Part shown: in pieces, positions 34,312-42,101 of the stretch
Layout: each line of letters opens with the position of its first letter
Numbering within the stretch: position 1 is the stretch's first letter
Assembly (NCBI RefSeq): GCF_009469765.1
Contig: NZ_SSSQ01000014.1
Coordinates: forward strand, 51,976 to 115,975
Direction: 5' to 3'
DNA: 64,000 bases
Origin: Dechloromonas hortensis
Lineage (GTDB): Bacteria > Pseudomonadota > Gammaproteobacteria > Burkholderiales > Rhodocyclaceae
Made by a program: the position numbers and the translations under genes
Notes under the pieces: generated by a model
Told to the model about the DNA's origin: nothing
Database searches by the model: none
The model's input: the letters and a program-made list of their open reading frames with translations, nothing else

Positions 34312-34349
34312 TGCCGACATGAGGCGACGTAGCGAAAGCGTGGTTTGTC

Positions 34350-34553
34350 TCAATTTGACGGCGGCGAACCGCAAGCGTTCGGTTCGCCGCTCGTTTCGGT
34401 CGCAGTGCTGGCCCGCGCCTGGAAACGTTGATAACACTCCAGCCCGCAGAAGTGCTCGACGTACTCCGCGCCTTCCGGTGTGAAGGCGGCATCGAGCGGA
34501 ATTTCCTTGCAGCACACGCAGCAACTGGTGGCGGTCGGATCATTTGCATTCAT
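34350..34553 (-). CDS. DUF3330 small protein of mer transposons
   Basis: A 67-residue protein with two Cys motifs (SCCVCCKEIP and HFCGLECYQRF), a zinc-finger-like layout. It regularly follows merE or urf2 in Tn21/Tn5053-type mer modules. The function is unknown. The start ATG 34553 follows the end of the urf2 remnant directly (WRGAT then M). Confidence 0.82.
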   Translation of the reverse strand: MNANDPTATSCCVCCKEIPLDAAFTPEGAEYVEHFCGLECYQRFQARASTATETSGEPNACGSPPSN

Positions 34554-34689
34554 GGTGGCACCCCTCCATTGACTGACGAAGACGGCGAATGCCGCCGCCG
34601 GCATCGGCTTTGCGAACAGAAAGCCTTGCCCGCGCTCGAACGCTTGGGCCCTCCGCCGTAGTCCATCCATCCGGCCGGGAAGCGCTCAT
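34554..34689 (-). pseudogene. urf2 (EAL-domain) gene collapsed by internal deletion
   Basis: The start MSASRPDGWTTAEGPS (ATG 34689, overlapping the merE end) and the end ERGQGFLFAKPMPAAAFAVF of the mer-associated EAL protein are both present. The central EAL domain, about 200 codons, is missing and the two parts are out of frame. The product cannot be functional. Confidence 0.8.
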
Positions 34690-34922
34690 GATCTTTCCCT
34701 GAATGCCCGCAACGCCCGCGCCAGTGACAGAAGAAACAGGCCGGTCAAACCGAGCGCCGTGATGACCCAATACTCGACAAGGAATGCACCGGCGGTTGTG
34801 CCGGCCAGCACGGCAGCGAGGATGGACAGGTGGCAGGGGCAAGTCAGCACGGCCAGCGTGCCCCACAGGTAGCCGGTGAACGGTTTGTGCGTCTCGGCCG
34901 GCATGCGCTCGGGGCTGTTCAT
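34686..34922 (-). CDS. merE: MerE
   Basis: A 78-residue inner-membrane protein with two helices and the Cys pair in AVLTCPCHLSIL. MerE is thought to help uptake of mercuric and methyl-mercury species. It overlaps merD by four bases (ATGA) and is the last intact gene of the mer operon. Confidence 0.95.
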   Translation of the reverse strand: MNSPERMPAETHKPFTGYLWGTLAVLTCPCHLSILAAVLAGTTAGAFLVEYWVITALGLTGLFLLSLARALRAFRERS

Positions 34923-35284
34923 GGCAAACTCTCCGCATGCTGTGCCGGCGCGGTCGGCATGGCGGCCAACTGCACTTCCAGATTGGCCAACGCTTCGCGC
35001 CGGCGTTCGACGAACTGACGCAGCACAGCAAGCTGCGCGGCAGTTTCATCGCAGTTCGCCGCATCCAGCGCCCGGCACAGCCGCGCCAATGCGCCGAGGC
35101 CGATGCCCGCCTCGAAGGCGGCCCGCACGAAGCACAGTCGCTGCAAGGCGGCGTCATCGAACAGGCCGTAGCCACCCGTGGTGCAGGCGACTGGCCGCAG
35201 CAATCCACGCAGCAGGTAATCGCGCACGATATGCACACTCACCCCGGCATCAAAGGCCAACCGGGACACCGTGTAGGCGTTCAT
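34919..35284 (-). CDS. merD: MerD co-regulator
   Basis: A 121-residue MerR-family protein with an N-terminal winged helix (YTVSRLAFDAGVSVHIVRDY) but no Cys set for Hg(II). It binds mer operator DNA and turns expression down after detoxification. The start ATG 35284 gives the standard MNAYTVSRLA N-terminus. It lies 17 bases after merA. Confidence 0.95.
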   Translation of the reverse strand: MNAYTVSRLAFDAGVSVHIVRDYLLRGLLRPVACTTGGYGLFDDAALQRLCFVRAAFEAGIGLGALARLCRALDAANCDETAAQLAVLRQFVERRREALANLEVQLAAMPTAPAQHAESLP

Positions 35285-35301
35285 CGAACACCTCCTTTTC
35301 C

Positions 35302-36987
35302 TCATCCGGCACAACACGAAAGCTGCTTCACGTCCTTGCTGAAGGTCTGCGCCGCGAGCTTCAACCCCTCGACCATCGTCAGGTAGGGGAACAACTGGTC
35401 GGCCAGTTCCTGCACCGTCATGCGGTTGCGAATGGCGAGAACAGCCGTCTGGATCAATTCGCCGGCTTCCGGGGCGACGACCTGCACGCCGATGAGCCGT
35501 CCGCTACCTTCCTCGATGACCAGCTTGATAAAGCCGCGTGTGTCGAAGTTGGCAAGCGCACGCGGCACGTTGTCGAGCGTGAGCGTGCGACTGTCGGTTT
35601 CGATCCCGTCGTGATGCGCTTCCGCTTCGCTGTAGCCCACGGTTGCTACTTGCGGATCGGTGAACACCACGGCCGGCATCGCGGTTAGATTGATGGCAGC
35701 ATCCCCTCCGGTCATGTTGATCGCGGCACGGGTGCCGGCCGCTGCCGCCACATAGACGAATTGTGGCTGGTCCGTGCAGTCGCCGGCCGCGTAAATGTGT
35801 GGCGTGCTGGTGCGCATGCCCTTGTCGATGACGATGGCACCCTGCGCATTGACGGTGACTCCCGCCGCGTCGAGTGCCAGGCTGCGCGTGTTCGGTGTCC
35901 GTCCGGTAGCGACCAGCAGCTTGTCGGCACGTACTTCACCGTGTCCCGTGGTCAGCACGAATTCGCCGTTCACATGCGCGACCTGGCTGGCTTGCGTGTG
36001 TTCCAGTACCTTGATCCCTTCGGCACGGAAGGCCGCTGTGACGGCCTCGCCGATGGACGGGTCGTCGCGGAAGAACAGCGTGTTGCGAGCTAGGATCGTG
36101 ACCTGGCTGCCCAGCCGGGCGAAGGCTTGCGCCAGTTCCAGCGCGACCACCGACGAGCCGATCACGGCTAGGCGTTCGGGAAGGGTGTCGCTGACCAGGG
36201 CCTCGGTCGAAGTCCAGTAGGGTGACTCTTTCAGGCCCGGAATCGGCGGCACGGCCGGGCTGGCACCCGTGGCGACTAAGCAGCGGTCGAAAGCTACCAC
36301 GCGCTCGCCACCATCGTTTAAACGGACGACCAGGCTCTGCTCATCCTTGAAACGCGCCTCACCATGTACAACGGTGATGGCCGGGTTGCCGTCCAGAATG
36401 CCTTCGTACTTGGCATGGCGCAGTTCTTCGACGCGCGCCTGCTGCTGGGCCAGTAGTTTGCTGCGGTCAATCGCAGGCACAGTCGCCGCGATACCGCCGT
36501 CGAACGGACTTTCCCGACGTAAATGGGCGATGTGGGCGGCGCGAATCATGATCTTGGACGGCACGCAGCCGACGTTGACGCAGGTGCCGCCGATGGTGCC
36601 GCGCTCGATCAGCGAGACGTGCGCGCCTTGCTCGACGGCCTTCAGTGCTGCCGCCATTGCCGCGCCACCGCTACCAATGACGACGACCTGCAACGGGCGT
36701 TCGTTGCCACTGGGCTTATCAGCGGCCCCTATCCAGCCGCGCATCTTGTCGAGCAGGCCGGCGCGGTTGTCCGTCGGTGGCGCATCGGCAAGCGTTGCCT
36801 CGTAGCCCAGTCCGGCCACGGCGGTAGTCAGCGCATCCGATGACGTGCCCGCCTCAATGGCGAGTTGCGCTGTGCCCTTCGGATAGGACACCAGCGCCGA
36901 TTGCACGCCGGGCACTTTCTCCAAGGCTTCCTTGACGTGAGCCGCGCACGAGTCGCAGGTCATCCCGGTGATTTTCAGGGTGGTCAT
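35302..36987 (-). CDS. merA: MerA mercuric reductase
   Basis: A 561-residue flavoprotein that reduces Hg(II) to Hg(0) with NADPH. It has an N-terminal HMA domain (ITGMTCDSCAAHV), an FAD site (VVIGSGGAAMAAALK), the redox pair in GGTCVNVGCVPSK and the C-terminal Cys pair in LSCCAG. All catalytic cysteines are present. Cytoplasmic; fed by MerT/MerC and MerP. Confidence 0.97.
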   Translation of the reverse strand: MTTLKITGMTCDSCAAHVKEALEKVPGVQSALVSYPKGTAQLAIEAGTSSDALTTAVAGLGYEATLADAPPTDNRAGLLDKMRGWIGAADKPSGNERPLQVVVIGSGGAAMAAALKAVEQGAHVSLIERGTIGGTCVNVGCVPSKIMIRAAHIAHLRRESPFDGGIAATVPAIDRSKLLAQQQARVEELRHAKYEGILDGNPAITVVHGEARFKDEQSLVVRLNDGGERVVAFDRCLVATGASPAVPPIPGLKESPYWTSTEALVSDTLPERLAVIGSSVVALELAQAFARLGSQVTILARNTLFFRDDPSIGEAVTAAFRAEGIKVLEHTQASQVAHVNGEFVLTTGHGEVRADKLLVATGRTPNTRSLALDAAGVTVNAQGAIVIDKGMRTSTPHIYAAGDCTDQPQFVYVAAAAGTRAAINMTGGDAAINLTAMPAVVFTDPQVATVGYSEAEAHHDGIETDSRTLTLDNVPRALANFDTRGFIKLVIEEGSGRLIGVQVVAPEAGELIQTAVLAIRNRMTVQELADQLFPYLTMVEGLKLAAQTFSKDVKQLSCCAG

Positions 36988-37025
36988 GTATTTTTCCTTT
37001 TCTGTGGTGGCTACGGCTGTTGCCG

Positions 37026-37451
37026 TCAGCCACGTTGTTCTGGCAATTCACAGCTGTCCGGCCCGCAGCGGCGATGTGCTGGCGAGATGAAATCCCAGAC
37101 CGACACCCCAACCATCAAGGCCAGGCCGACATAGAGCAGTCCACCGCTCTGCCAGCCGTAAGCCCGCATTAAAAACACCGCTGCCAGCACCAAGATCGGG
37201 CCTATCGTGCCTAGCGCCGTGCGTCGCCACTGTCGATGATTGAGCCAAGCGATAGCATTGGCGAGTAACGCGATGCCGGCGAACATCGGCAGCAGGATGC
37301 CAATGAATAGCCCCTCGTACTGGCTCAAGAAGCCCAGTCCGATGGCCGCGCCAAAGCTGGCGATGGCAGGAAAACAGGCGGCGCAGCCCATCGCGGAAAC
37401 GACGCTGCCGAGCGCGCCGGTTTTGCCAGCGATGCGCGTGATGAGTCCCAT
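37026..37451 (-). CDS. merC: MerC mercury transporter
   Basis: A 141-residue inner-membrane protein with four helices and Cys in MGCAACFPAIASFG, as in Tn21 MerC. It imports Hg(II) for MerA. Tn5053 itself carries merF here, so this mer module is of the Tn21 kind. Confidence 0.95.
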   Translation of the reverse strand: MGLITRIAGKTGALGSVVSAMGCAACFPAIASFGAAIGLGFLSQYEGLFIGILLPMFAGIALLANAIAWLNHRQWRRTALGTIGPILVLAAVFLMRAYGWQSGGLLYVGLALMVGVSVWDFISPAHRRCGPDSCELPEQRG

Positions 37452-37478
37452 GTGTCGCTCCCGAGTTCGGTTAACGGA

Positions 37479-37754
37479 TCAGCGTTTGAGGCTGGACGGA
37501 TAGCCCGCGTCCTCGGTCGCCTTGGTCAACTTCTGGACGTTGGTCTTGGCATCGTCGAAGGTGACGACGGCCTGGCGCTTGTCGAAACTTACGTCGGTCT
37601 TGCTCACGCCCTCAACCTTGGAAAGCGCGTGCTTGACAGTGATCGGGCAAGAGGCGCAGGTCATGCCAGGCACGGACAGCGTGACGGTCTGAGTGGCGGC
37701 GAACACGGGGGCAACGAAAGCGGCGAGAGCGAGGGAGGCAAACAGCTTTTTCAT
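37479..37754 (-). CDS. merP: MerP periplasmic mercury-binding protein
   Basis: A 91-residue protein with signal peptide (MKKLFASLALAAFVAPVFA) and an HMA domain with GMTCASCPITV. It takes Hg(II) to MerT. The start ATG 37754 is well supported by length and an AGGAG. Confidence 0.97.
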   Translation of the reverse strand: MKKLFASLALAAFVAPVFAATQTVTLSVPGMTCASCPITVKHALSKVEGVSKTDVSFDKRQAVVTFDDAKTNVQKLTKATEDAGYPSSLKR

Positions 37755-37767
37755 GATGAACTCCTGA

Positions 37768-38118
37768 TTAGTAGAAAAATGGCATGACGTAGGGAAAACC
37801 AAGCGCGACCAAGACCAACACGGCGACGAACCAGAAAATGAGCTTGTAGGTGGTGCGCACTTGCGGAATCGCGCACACCTCGCCCGGCTTGCAGGCTGCG
37901 GTCGGTCGGACGATGCGCCGCCAGGCAAAGAACAGTGCAACCAGCGCCGCGCCGATGAAGATCGGCCGATACGGCTCCAATACCGTCAGGTTGCCGATCC
38001 AAGCGCCGCTGAACCCCAAGGTGACCAGAACCAGCGGCCCCAGGCAGCAGGCCGAGGCGAGGATGGCAGCCAGCCCGCCGGCGAAGAGCGCCCCGCGCCC
38101 GTTTTGTGGTTCAGACAT
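37768..38118 (-). CDS. merT: MerT mercury transporter
   Basis: A 116-residue inner-membrane protein with three helices. The first-helix Cys pair is in LASACCLGPLVLV and the cytoplasmic pair in CKPGEVCAIPQV. It passes Hg(II) from MerP to MerA. First gene of the operon, behind the MerR-controlled promoter. Confidence 0.97.
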   Translation of the reverse strand: MSEPQNGRGALFAGGLAAILASACCLGPLVLVTLGFSGAWIGNLTVLEPYRPIFIGAALVALFFAWRRIVRPTAACKPGEVCAIPQVRTTYKLIFWFVAVLVLVALGFPYVMPFFY

Positions 38119-38153
38119 GCGCGTGTCCTTTCGAATTTAAATTGGATAGCGTA

Positions 38154-38184
38154 ACCTTACTTCCGTAGTCATGTACGGAGTCAA
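38154..38184 (-). promoter_or_regulatory. mer operator/promoter (merTPCADE)
   Basis: Read leftward, TTGACT (38179-38184) and TAAGGT (38154-38159) are separated by 19 bases that hold the dyad CCGTACATGACTACGG. The overlong spacer bound by MerR is the hallmark of mer promoters. Confidence 0.95.
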
Positions 38185-38189
38185 GCAAT

Positions 38190-38624
38190 ATGGAAAACAA
38201 TTTGGAAAATCTGACCATCGGCGTTTTCGCCAAGGCGGCCGGGGTCAACGTAGAGACCATCCGGTTCTATCAGCGCAAGGGCTTGTTGCCGGAGCCGGAC
38301 AAGCCTTACGGCAGCATCCGCCGCTATGGCGAGGCGGATGTAACGCGGGTGCGGTTCGTGAAATCAGCCCAGCGGCTGGGCTTCAGTCTGGATGAAATAG
38401 CCGAACTGCTGCGGCTGGAGGATGGCACCCATTGCGAGGAAGCCAGTAGTCTGGCCGAGCACAAGCTCAAGGACGTGCGCGAAAAAATGACTGACTTGGC
38501 GCGTATGGAGTCGGTGCTTTCCGAACTTGTGTGTGCCTGCCACCTGCGGCAGGGGAATGTTTCTTGCCCGCTGATTGCTTCACTGCAAGGGAAGAAAGAA
38601 CCGCGCAGTACCGACGCGGTGTAG
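38190..38624 (+). CDS. merR: MerR mercury-responsive regulator
   Basis: A 144-residue activator/repressor with helix-turn-helix (IGVFAKAAGVNVETIRFYQ), a dimer helix and the three Hg-binding Cys (THCEEA, VCACH). It is divergent from merT and controls both directions from the shared operator. Confidence 0.97.
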   Translation: MENNLENLTIGVFAKAAGVNVETIRFYQRKGLLPEPDKPYGSIRRYGEADVTRVRFVKSAQRLGFSLDEIAELLRLEDGTHCEEASSLAEHKLKDVREKMTDLARMESVLSELVCACHLRQGNVSCPLIASLQGKKEPRSTDAV

Positions 38625-38639
38625 CCAAGGGAACTACGC

Positions 38640-38677
38640 CTAAGCGTGCTTTATTTTCCGTTTTCTGAGGTGACGTC
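38640..38677 (+). repeat. vestigial Tn21-type 38-bp repeat beside merR
   Basis: AGCGTGCTTTATTTTCCGTT followed by TTCTGAG matches the classical Tn21/Tn501 repeat. The outermost bases are changed (GGTGACGTC in place of ACGACCCC). It is a scar from when the mer module belonged to a Tn21-type element. Confidence 0.85.
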
Positions 38678-38717
38678 AACCGTCAGAAAAAACCGTGCGG
38701 CCGACTTTTGATAATTC

Positions 38718-38742
38718 GTGCTATCGCCTTCTGAAAATGACA
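38718..38742 (-). repeat. right terminal repeat of the Tn5053-like element
   Basis: Read leftward it begins TGTCATTTTCAGAAGGCGAT, the canonical tni end. The 5-bp duplication AAAGC follows at 38743. Confidence 0.93.
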
Positions 38743-38922
38743 AAAGCAGCTCCGTCAGAACTTCCGTTATCGTCACGTAACCCGTATTGTATTCTATGTG
38801 CCGAGAACGATAGTGACTGAGAGATTATGTAACAGTACTGGCACGTTCAGACCAAAAATTGGCTTGTACCTAGGTTGGTCTCGATATATCATTTTCGCAA
38901 ATGTCTAAATGAGATTCGTAAC
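38743..38922. other. right target duplication and remaining res region of the Tn21-like transposon
   Basis: The duplicated AAAGC (38743-38747) is followed by AT-rich sequence with CGTTATCGTCACGTAA and GCCGAGAACGATAGTGACTG, plausible resolvase subsites II and III. The promoter of the ArsR-type operon should also lie here, but I cannot mark clear -35/-10 boxes. Confidence 0.5.
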
Positions 38923-39306
38923 GTGGCCACTTCCGCCAAAGTGATCGTCAGTCCAGTCTGCAACGTGACCTGCTTCGAGCAGGAGAAGGTCGCGCGAATC
39001 AAAGCCGAACTGGTTAAAGAGGAACACCTGCTGCCCCAACTCGCCGAGCTCTACAAGTTGCTGGGCAACGTCACCCGGCTCAAGATCCTGCTGGCACTCG
39101 CCCAGGGCGAACTGTGCGTGTGCGACGTGGCCCACGTGCTCGGGATCACCGTGGCGGCAACCTCCCATCAATTGAAGCTGCTCCGCGATCAGGGCTGGCT
39201 CGCCATGCGCAATGACGGCAAGATGGTCTATTACCGCGTACATAGCGAAGGTCTGCTCAAAGCGCTCAAAGGCGATTGCTGCCTGCTGGAGGAGCGGCTC
39301 GCGTGA
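38923..39306 (+). CDS. ArsR/SmtB-family metalloregulator
   Basis: A 127-residue winged-helix repressor. The metal motif ELCVCD is at the start of the recognition region and is followed by VAHVLGITVAATSHQLKLL. Other Cys lie near the N-terminus (SPVCNVTC) as in CadC-type sensors for soft metals (Cd, Pb, Bi), and near the C-terminus (GDCCLLEE). It opens the cargo operon and should repress it until metal binds. The start is GTG 38923, the last plausible one before the conserved region; ATG/GTG choices upstream give an unlikely leader. Overlaps the next gene (GTGA). Confidence 0.88.
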   Translation: MATSAKVIVSPVCNVTCFEQEKVARIKAELVKEEHLLPQLAELYKLLGNVTRLKILLALAQGELCVCDVAHVLGITVAATSHQLKLLRDQGWLAMRNDGKMVYYRVHSEGLLKALKGDCCLLEERLA

Positions 39307-40478
39307 GCAGCGCAGTTATCGACAACTCCACGCTGGAGGCAGTGCGCAGCGAATTGGGCAGCGCGATGACGGCCACCAAGTGCCATCGCTGCGGCTGCTA
39401 TCAGGATACGGTGCAGGCGCTCGCCGGCTCGTCCGTCCTGCCGGCCGTCTTGGTATCGCAACTCGTCGAGGCGCGCGCCTTGTTCGAGCCCAAGCGCTAC
39501 GACTGCCTGGGCTGCGAGGTCTGCTGGCCGGCCCTAGCCATCAACGCCGCCGCCGAGCTCGACCCGGCGCTCGCCCAAGCCGGCCACTGCGCCACCGAGG
39601 CGCCCGAGGAACGCGCCGGCTGGCCGCCATTGCCCGGGGACTACCGCGTGCTGCGCTTCCACGCGCCGGTAGCGGTGTGCACCCTGAACTCCGACGAGCT
39701 GGTGCCGTGGCTCGCCGCCGCGCACCCGCCCGGCCTAGCCATCGTCGGCAGCCTGCACACCGAGAATCTGGGTATCGAGCACCTGATCCGCAACCTGCTG
39801 CCCAATCCCCACGTGCGCTTCCTCGTGGTCTGCGGGGAAGATACGCGCCAGGCTATCGGCCACCTGCCGGGGCAGTCGCTGGTGAGCCTGATGCGCGAGG
39901 GTCTGGAGGAAAGCGGGCGCATCCGCGGCGCCCAAGGCAAACGTCCCATCCTCAAGAACGTCGGCCGCGAGCAGGTGGAGGCTTTCCGCCGCCGGCTGCA
40001 GGTGGTGGACCTGATCGGGACCACTGATCTCGAAGCGATCGCCGGCAGCATCGCCGAGGCCGCCGCGAACGATCCTGGCCCGGCGGAAGCGGTCACGGCC
40101 GAGGCGCCCGCGGTGCCCGTCCAATGGGCGGTGGAGCCGTTGCGCCTCGTCTCCGATCCAGCGGGTTACCTGGTGATCTACCCGGACCGGCGGCGGCACC
40201 TCCTGGTGCTGGAGCACTACGCCAACAACGGCGTGCTCACCCGCGTGATCGAGGGCGCCACGCCGACGGCCCTCTACGGCACGGTCATCGCCGAGGGGCT
40301 CATCAGCCGGCTCGACCACGCCGCCTACCTGGGGCGTGAACTGGCGCGCGCCCAGCATGCGCTCGCCACCGGGGAGGACTACGTGCAGGACCGCGCCCCG
40401 GGCGAAGATGATGCTGCATCGCCGGCCTGCTCCGGCGGCAGTTGCAGTTGTACGGCATCGGCCGCAGGCGTCCGATGA
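39303..40478 (+). CDS. MtrA-like / DUF4346 protein with Cys-rich N- and C-termini
   Basis: A 391-residue soluble protein. Residues about 25-80 hold two Cys clusters (KCHRCGCYQD; DCLGCEVCWP). Residues about 115-260 match the corrinoid-binding subunit A of tetrahydromethanopterin S-methyltransferase (VAVCTLNSDEL, GSLHTENLGIEHLIRN, GQSLVSLMREG, LQVVDLIGTTDLEAI). The C-terminal 100 residues look like DUF4346 (YLVIYPDRRRHLLVLEHYAN). The end is Cys-rich (ACSGGSCSCTAS). In methanogens MtrA carries a methyl-cobamide. Here no membrane anchor and no other Mtr subunit is present, so methyl transfer to or from a metal is only a hypothesis. GTG start overlaps the ArsR-type stop. Confidence 0.78.
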   Translation: MSSAVIDNSTLEAVRSELGSAMTATKCHRCGCYQDTVQALAGSSVLPAVLVSQLVEARALFEPKRYDCLGCEVCWPALAINAAAELDPALAQAGHCATEAPEERAGWPPLPGDYRVLRFHAPVAVCTLNSDELVPWLAAAHPPGLAIVGSLHTENLGIEHLIRNLLPNPHVRFLVVCGEDTRQAIGHLPGQSLVSLMREGLEESGRIRGAQGKRPILKNVGREQVEAFRRRLQVVDLIGTTDLEAIAGSIAEAAANDPGPAEAVTAEAPAVPVQWAVEPLRLVSDPAGYLVIYPDRRRHLLVLEHYANNGVLTRVIEGATPTALYGTVIAEGLISRLDHAAYLGRELARAQHALATGEDYVQDRAPGEDDAASPACSGGSCSCTASAAGVR

Positions 40479-40482
40479 GAAC

Positions 40483-40941
40483 ATGAAAGGAATCAAGGAA
40501 ATGAAGCAAGCCATCGTTTCAATCGTCATGGGCGCCGTGTTGCTGACAGGCGGCGCGCCCTGGACGGGCAACCATCTCGCCCATGCCGGTCTGCCCGACC
40601 TGTTCGGCAAGGCGCAACGGCCGCTCCCCAAGGGGGCCTTGCAGGTGCAGGACCTGGAGGCCGATCCGAAAGGCTTCAAGGGCAGCATCCTGGTGCGCGG
40701 TGTCGTCGCGAAGGTCTCGCCCTACGACCCGCAGCTGTTCGCCCTGATCGACTCGCGCGAAGCGAGGGTCTGTCAGGACCTCAATTGCGCCAAATATTAC
40801 CTGCCGATCAAGGTCAAGGACGCCAAGCTCAAGCCCTGGGATGAACTCAACGTGCGCGGCACGATGGCCGAGGATCCCGCCAAGAAGCTCATCTATCTTC
40901 AGGCCGACTCGGTCGAGAACCTGGGGCCGATCAAGAAATGA
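40483..40941 (+). CDS. secreted OB-fold-like protein
   Basis: A 152-residue protein with a signal peptide (TM-like VSIVMGAVLLTGGAPW) and a mature beta-rich domain with repeated VRG motifs (SILVRGVVAKVSPYDPQLFA; ELNVRGTMAED) typical of OB folds. It has a Cys pair in ARVCQDLNCAKYYLP that could bind metal or form a disulfide. The start may be ATG 40483 or ATG 40501. It overlaps the permease gene by four bases (ATGA). I infer it works outside the cell membrane with the ABC exporter. No named family is recognised. Confidence 0.7.
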   Translation: MKGIKEMKQAIVSIVMGAVLLTGGAPWTGNHLAHAGLPDLFGKAQRPLPKGALQVQDLEADPKGFKGSILVRGVVAKVSPYDPQLFALIDSREARVCQDLNCAKYYLPIKVKDAKLKPWDELNVRGTMAEDPAKKLIYLQADSVENLGPIKK

Positions 40942-42101
40942 ACCTTGGCAAACTGGTCTGGCGCAACCTGCTGCGCCGACGCGGCCGTTTCATCTTCACC
41001 TTGGCGGGCGTCAGCGTCGGCATGGCGGCCTTCGTCGCCCTGATGACCATCGGCCAGGGCTTGACTGGCGAAATCAGGAAACAGGCGCAGGGGCTGGGCG
41101 CCAATCTGGTGGTCACGCCCAAGGGCTGGTGTGCCTATGAGCAAATCTCGGTGCTCACCGGGGAGCAACTGCCCGAGGCGATTCCGATGTCCGAGTTGGA
41201 GAAGATTCGCGCCGTGCCGGGTGTGAAGAGCGCGGTTCCCTACCTCAACGAGAAGACTGCATTTCGTAACCAGCCGGTGCCGGTGATCGGCATTTGGCCG
41301 CAGGAGATGCGCACGCTGCAGAAGTGGACGGTCGAGTCCGGGCGCTATTTCAACGCCCCGGACGAGCGCGCAGTGGTCATCGGCGCGGCCATCGCCAAGC
41401 AGTTCCAGCTCAAGCCGGGCGACGAATTCACCGTGCGCGGCAAGCCGCTGCCGGTGATCGGCGTGCTGCGCGAGGCGGGCACCAAGGACGACATCGCCAC
41501 CTTCATTCCGCTGCCTCTCGCCCAGCAGATCTACGAGGTGCAGGACAAAGTGTCGTTCATCGCGGTCCAGGTCACCGACCTCGAACAAATGGAAGCGGTG
41601 AGTCTCAACATCCAGGAAGTCGCCAATGTCGCGGTGGTTTCCGACAAGCAATTGCTCGCCTCGATCCTGTCCATCGTCGGCACCGTCGGCGCCGCGATGC
41701 AGGCGGTGGCAGCCGTGGGCGTACTGGCGGCTGCCTTCGGCATCGTCAATACGCTGCTCACGGCCGTCTATGAGCGCCAGCGGGAAATCGGCATCCTGCA
41801 AGCCATCGGCAGCACCCGGCGCACACTGTTCCTCGCCTTCATGCTCGAATCCGGGCTCTACGGCCTGCTCGGTGGGCTCCTGGGCACGGCTCTGGGTGTC
41901 CTCGGTGCCTACCTGTTCGGCCCCGCCCTCACCGACAACGCGTTCACCGCCTCACTGCGCCAGTCGCCGACGCCGGCGCTCGACGAGGTAACGATCCTCT
42001 TCACGCTGGGATTCTCGGTGGGCCTCGCGCTGCTCGCCGGGCTCTACCCGGCGTACCGGGCGGCCAAGCTCTCGCCGGTGGAGGCGATGCGCCATGTCTG
42101 A
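40938..42101 (+). CDS. MacB/FtsX-type ABC transporter permease
   Basis: A 387-residue permease with the MacB layout: one N-terminal membrane helix (FIFTLAGVSVGMAAFVALM), a periplasmic domain of about 220 residues, and three C-terminal helices (AAVGVLAAAFGIVNTLLT; LYGLLGGLLGTALGVLGAYL; VTILFTLGFSVGLALLAGLY). The end AYRAAKLSPVEAMRHV is the coupling helix signature. A Cys lies in TPKGWCAYEQI. MacB-type proteins do mechanotransmission or export across the inner membrane. It pairs with the ATPase that overlaps its 3' end. Confidence 0.9.
   Translation: MNLGKLVWRNLLRRRGRFIFTLAGVSVGMAAFVALMTIGQGLTGEIRKQAQGLGANLVVTPKGWCAYEQISVLTGEQLPEAIPMSELEKIRAVPGVKSAVPYLNEKTAFRNQPVPVIGIWPQEMRTLQKWTVESGRYFNAPDERAVVIGAAIAKQFQLKPGDEFTVRGKPLPVIGVLREAGTKDDIATFIPLPLAQQIYEVQDKVSFIAVQVTDLEQMEAVSLNIQEVANVAVVSDKQLLASILSIVGTVGAAMQAVAAVGVLAAAFGIVNTLLTAVYERQREIGILQAIGSTRRTLFLAFMLESGLYGLLGGLLGTALGVLGAYLFGPALTDNAFTASLRQSPTPALDEVTILFTLGFSVGLALLAGLYPAYRAAKLSPVEAMRHV

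Larger units (their letters stand above)
29690..38742 (+). mobile_element. Tn5053-like mercury transposon (tniABQR-mer), 9.05 kb
   Basis: It is bounded by Tn402/Tn5053-type terminal repeats beginning TGTCATT and flanked by the 5-bp duplication AAAGC. It contains tniA, tniB, tniQ, tniR and merR-merTPCADE. Tn5053-family elements are known to prefer res sites of Tn21-type transposons. This copy lies 40 bases from the tnpR start, as that model predicts. The mer set has merC rather than the merF of Tn5053 itself. Confidence 0.95.
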
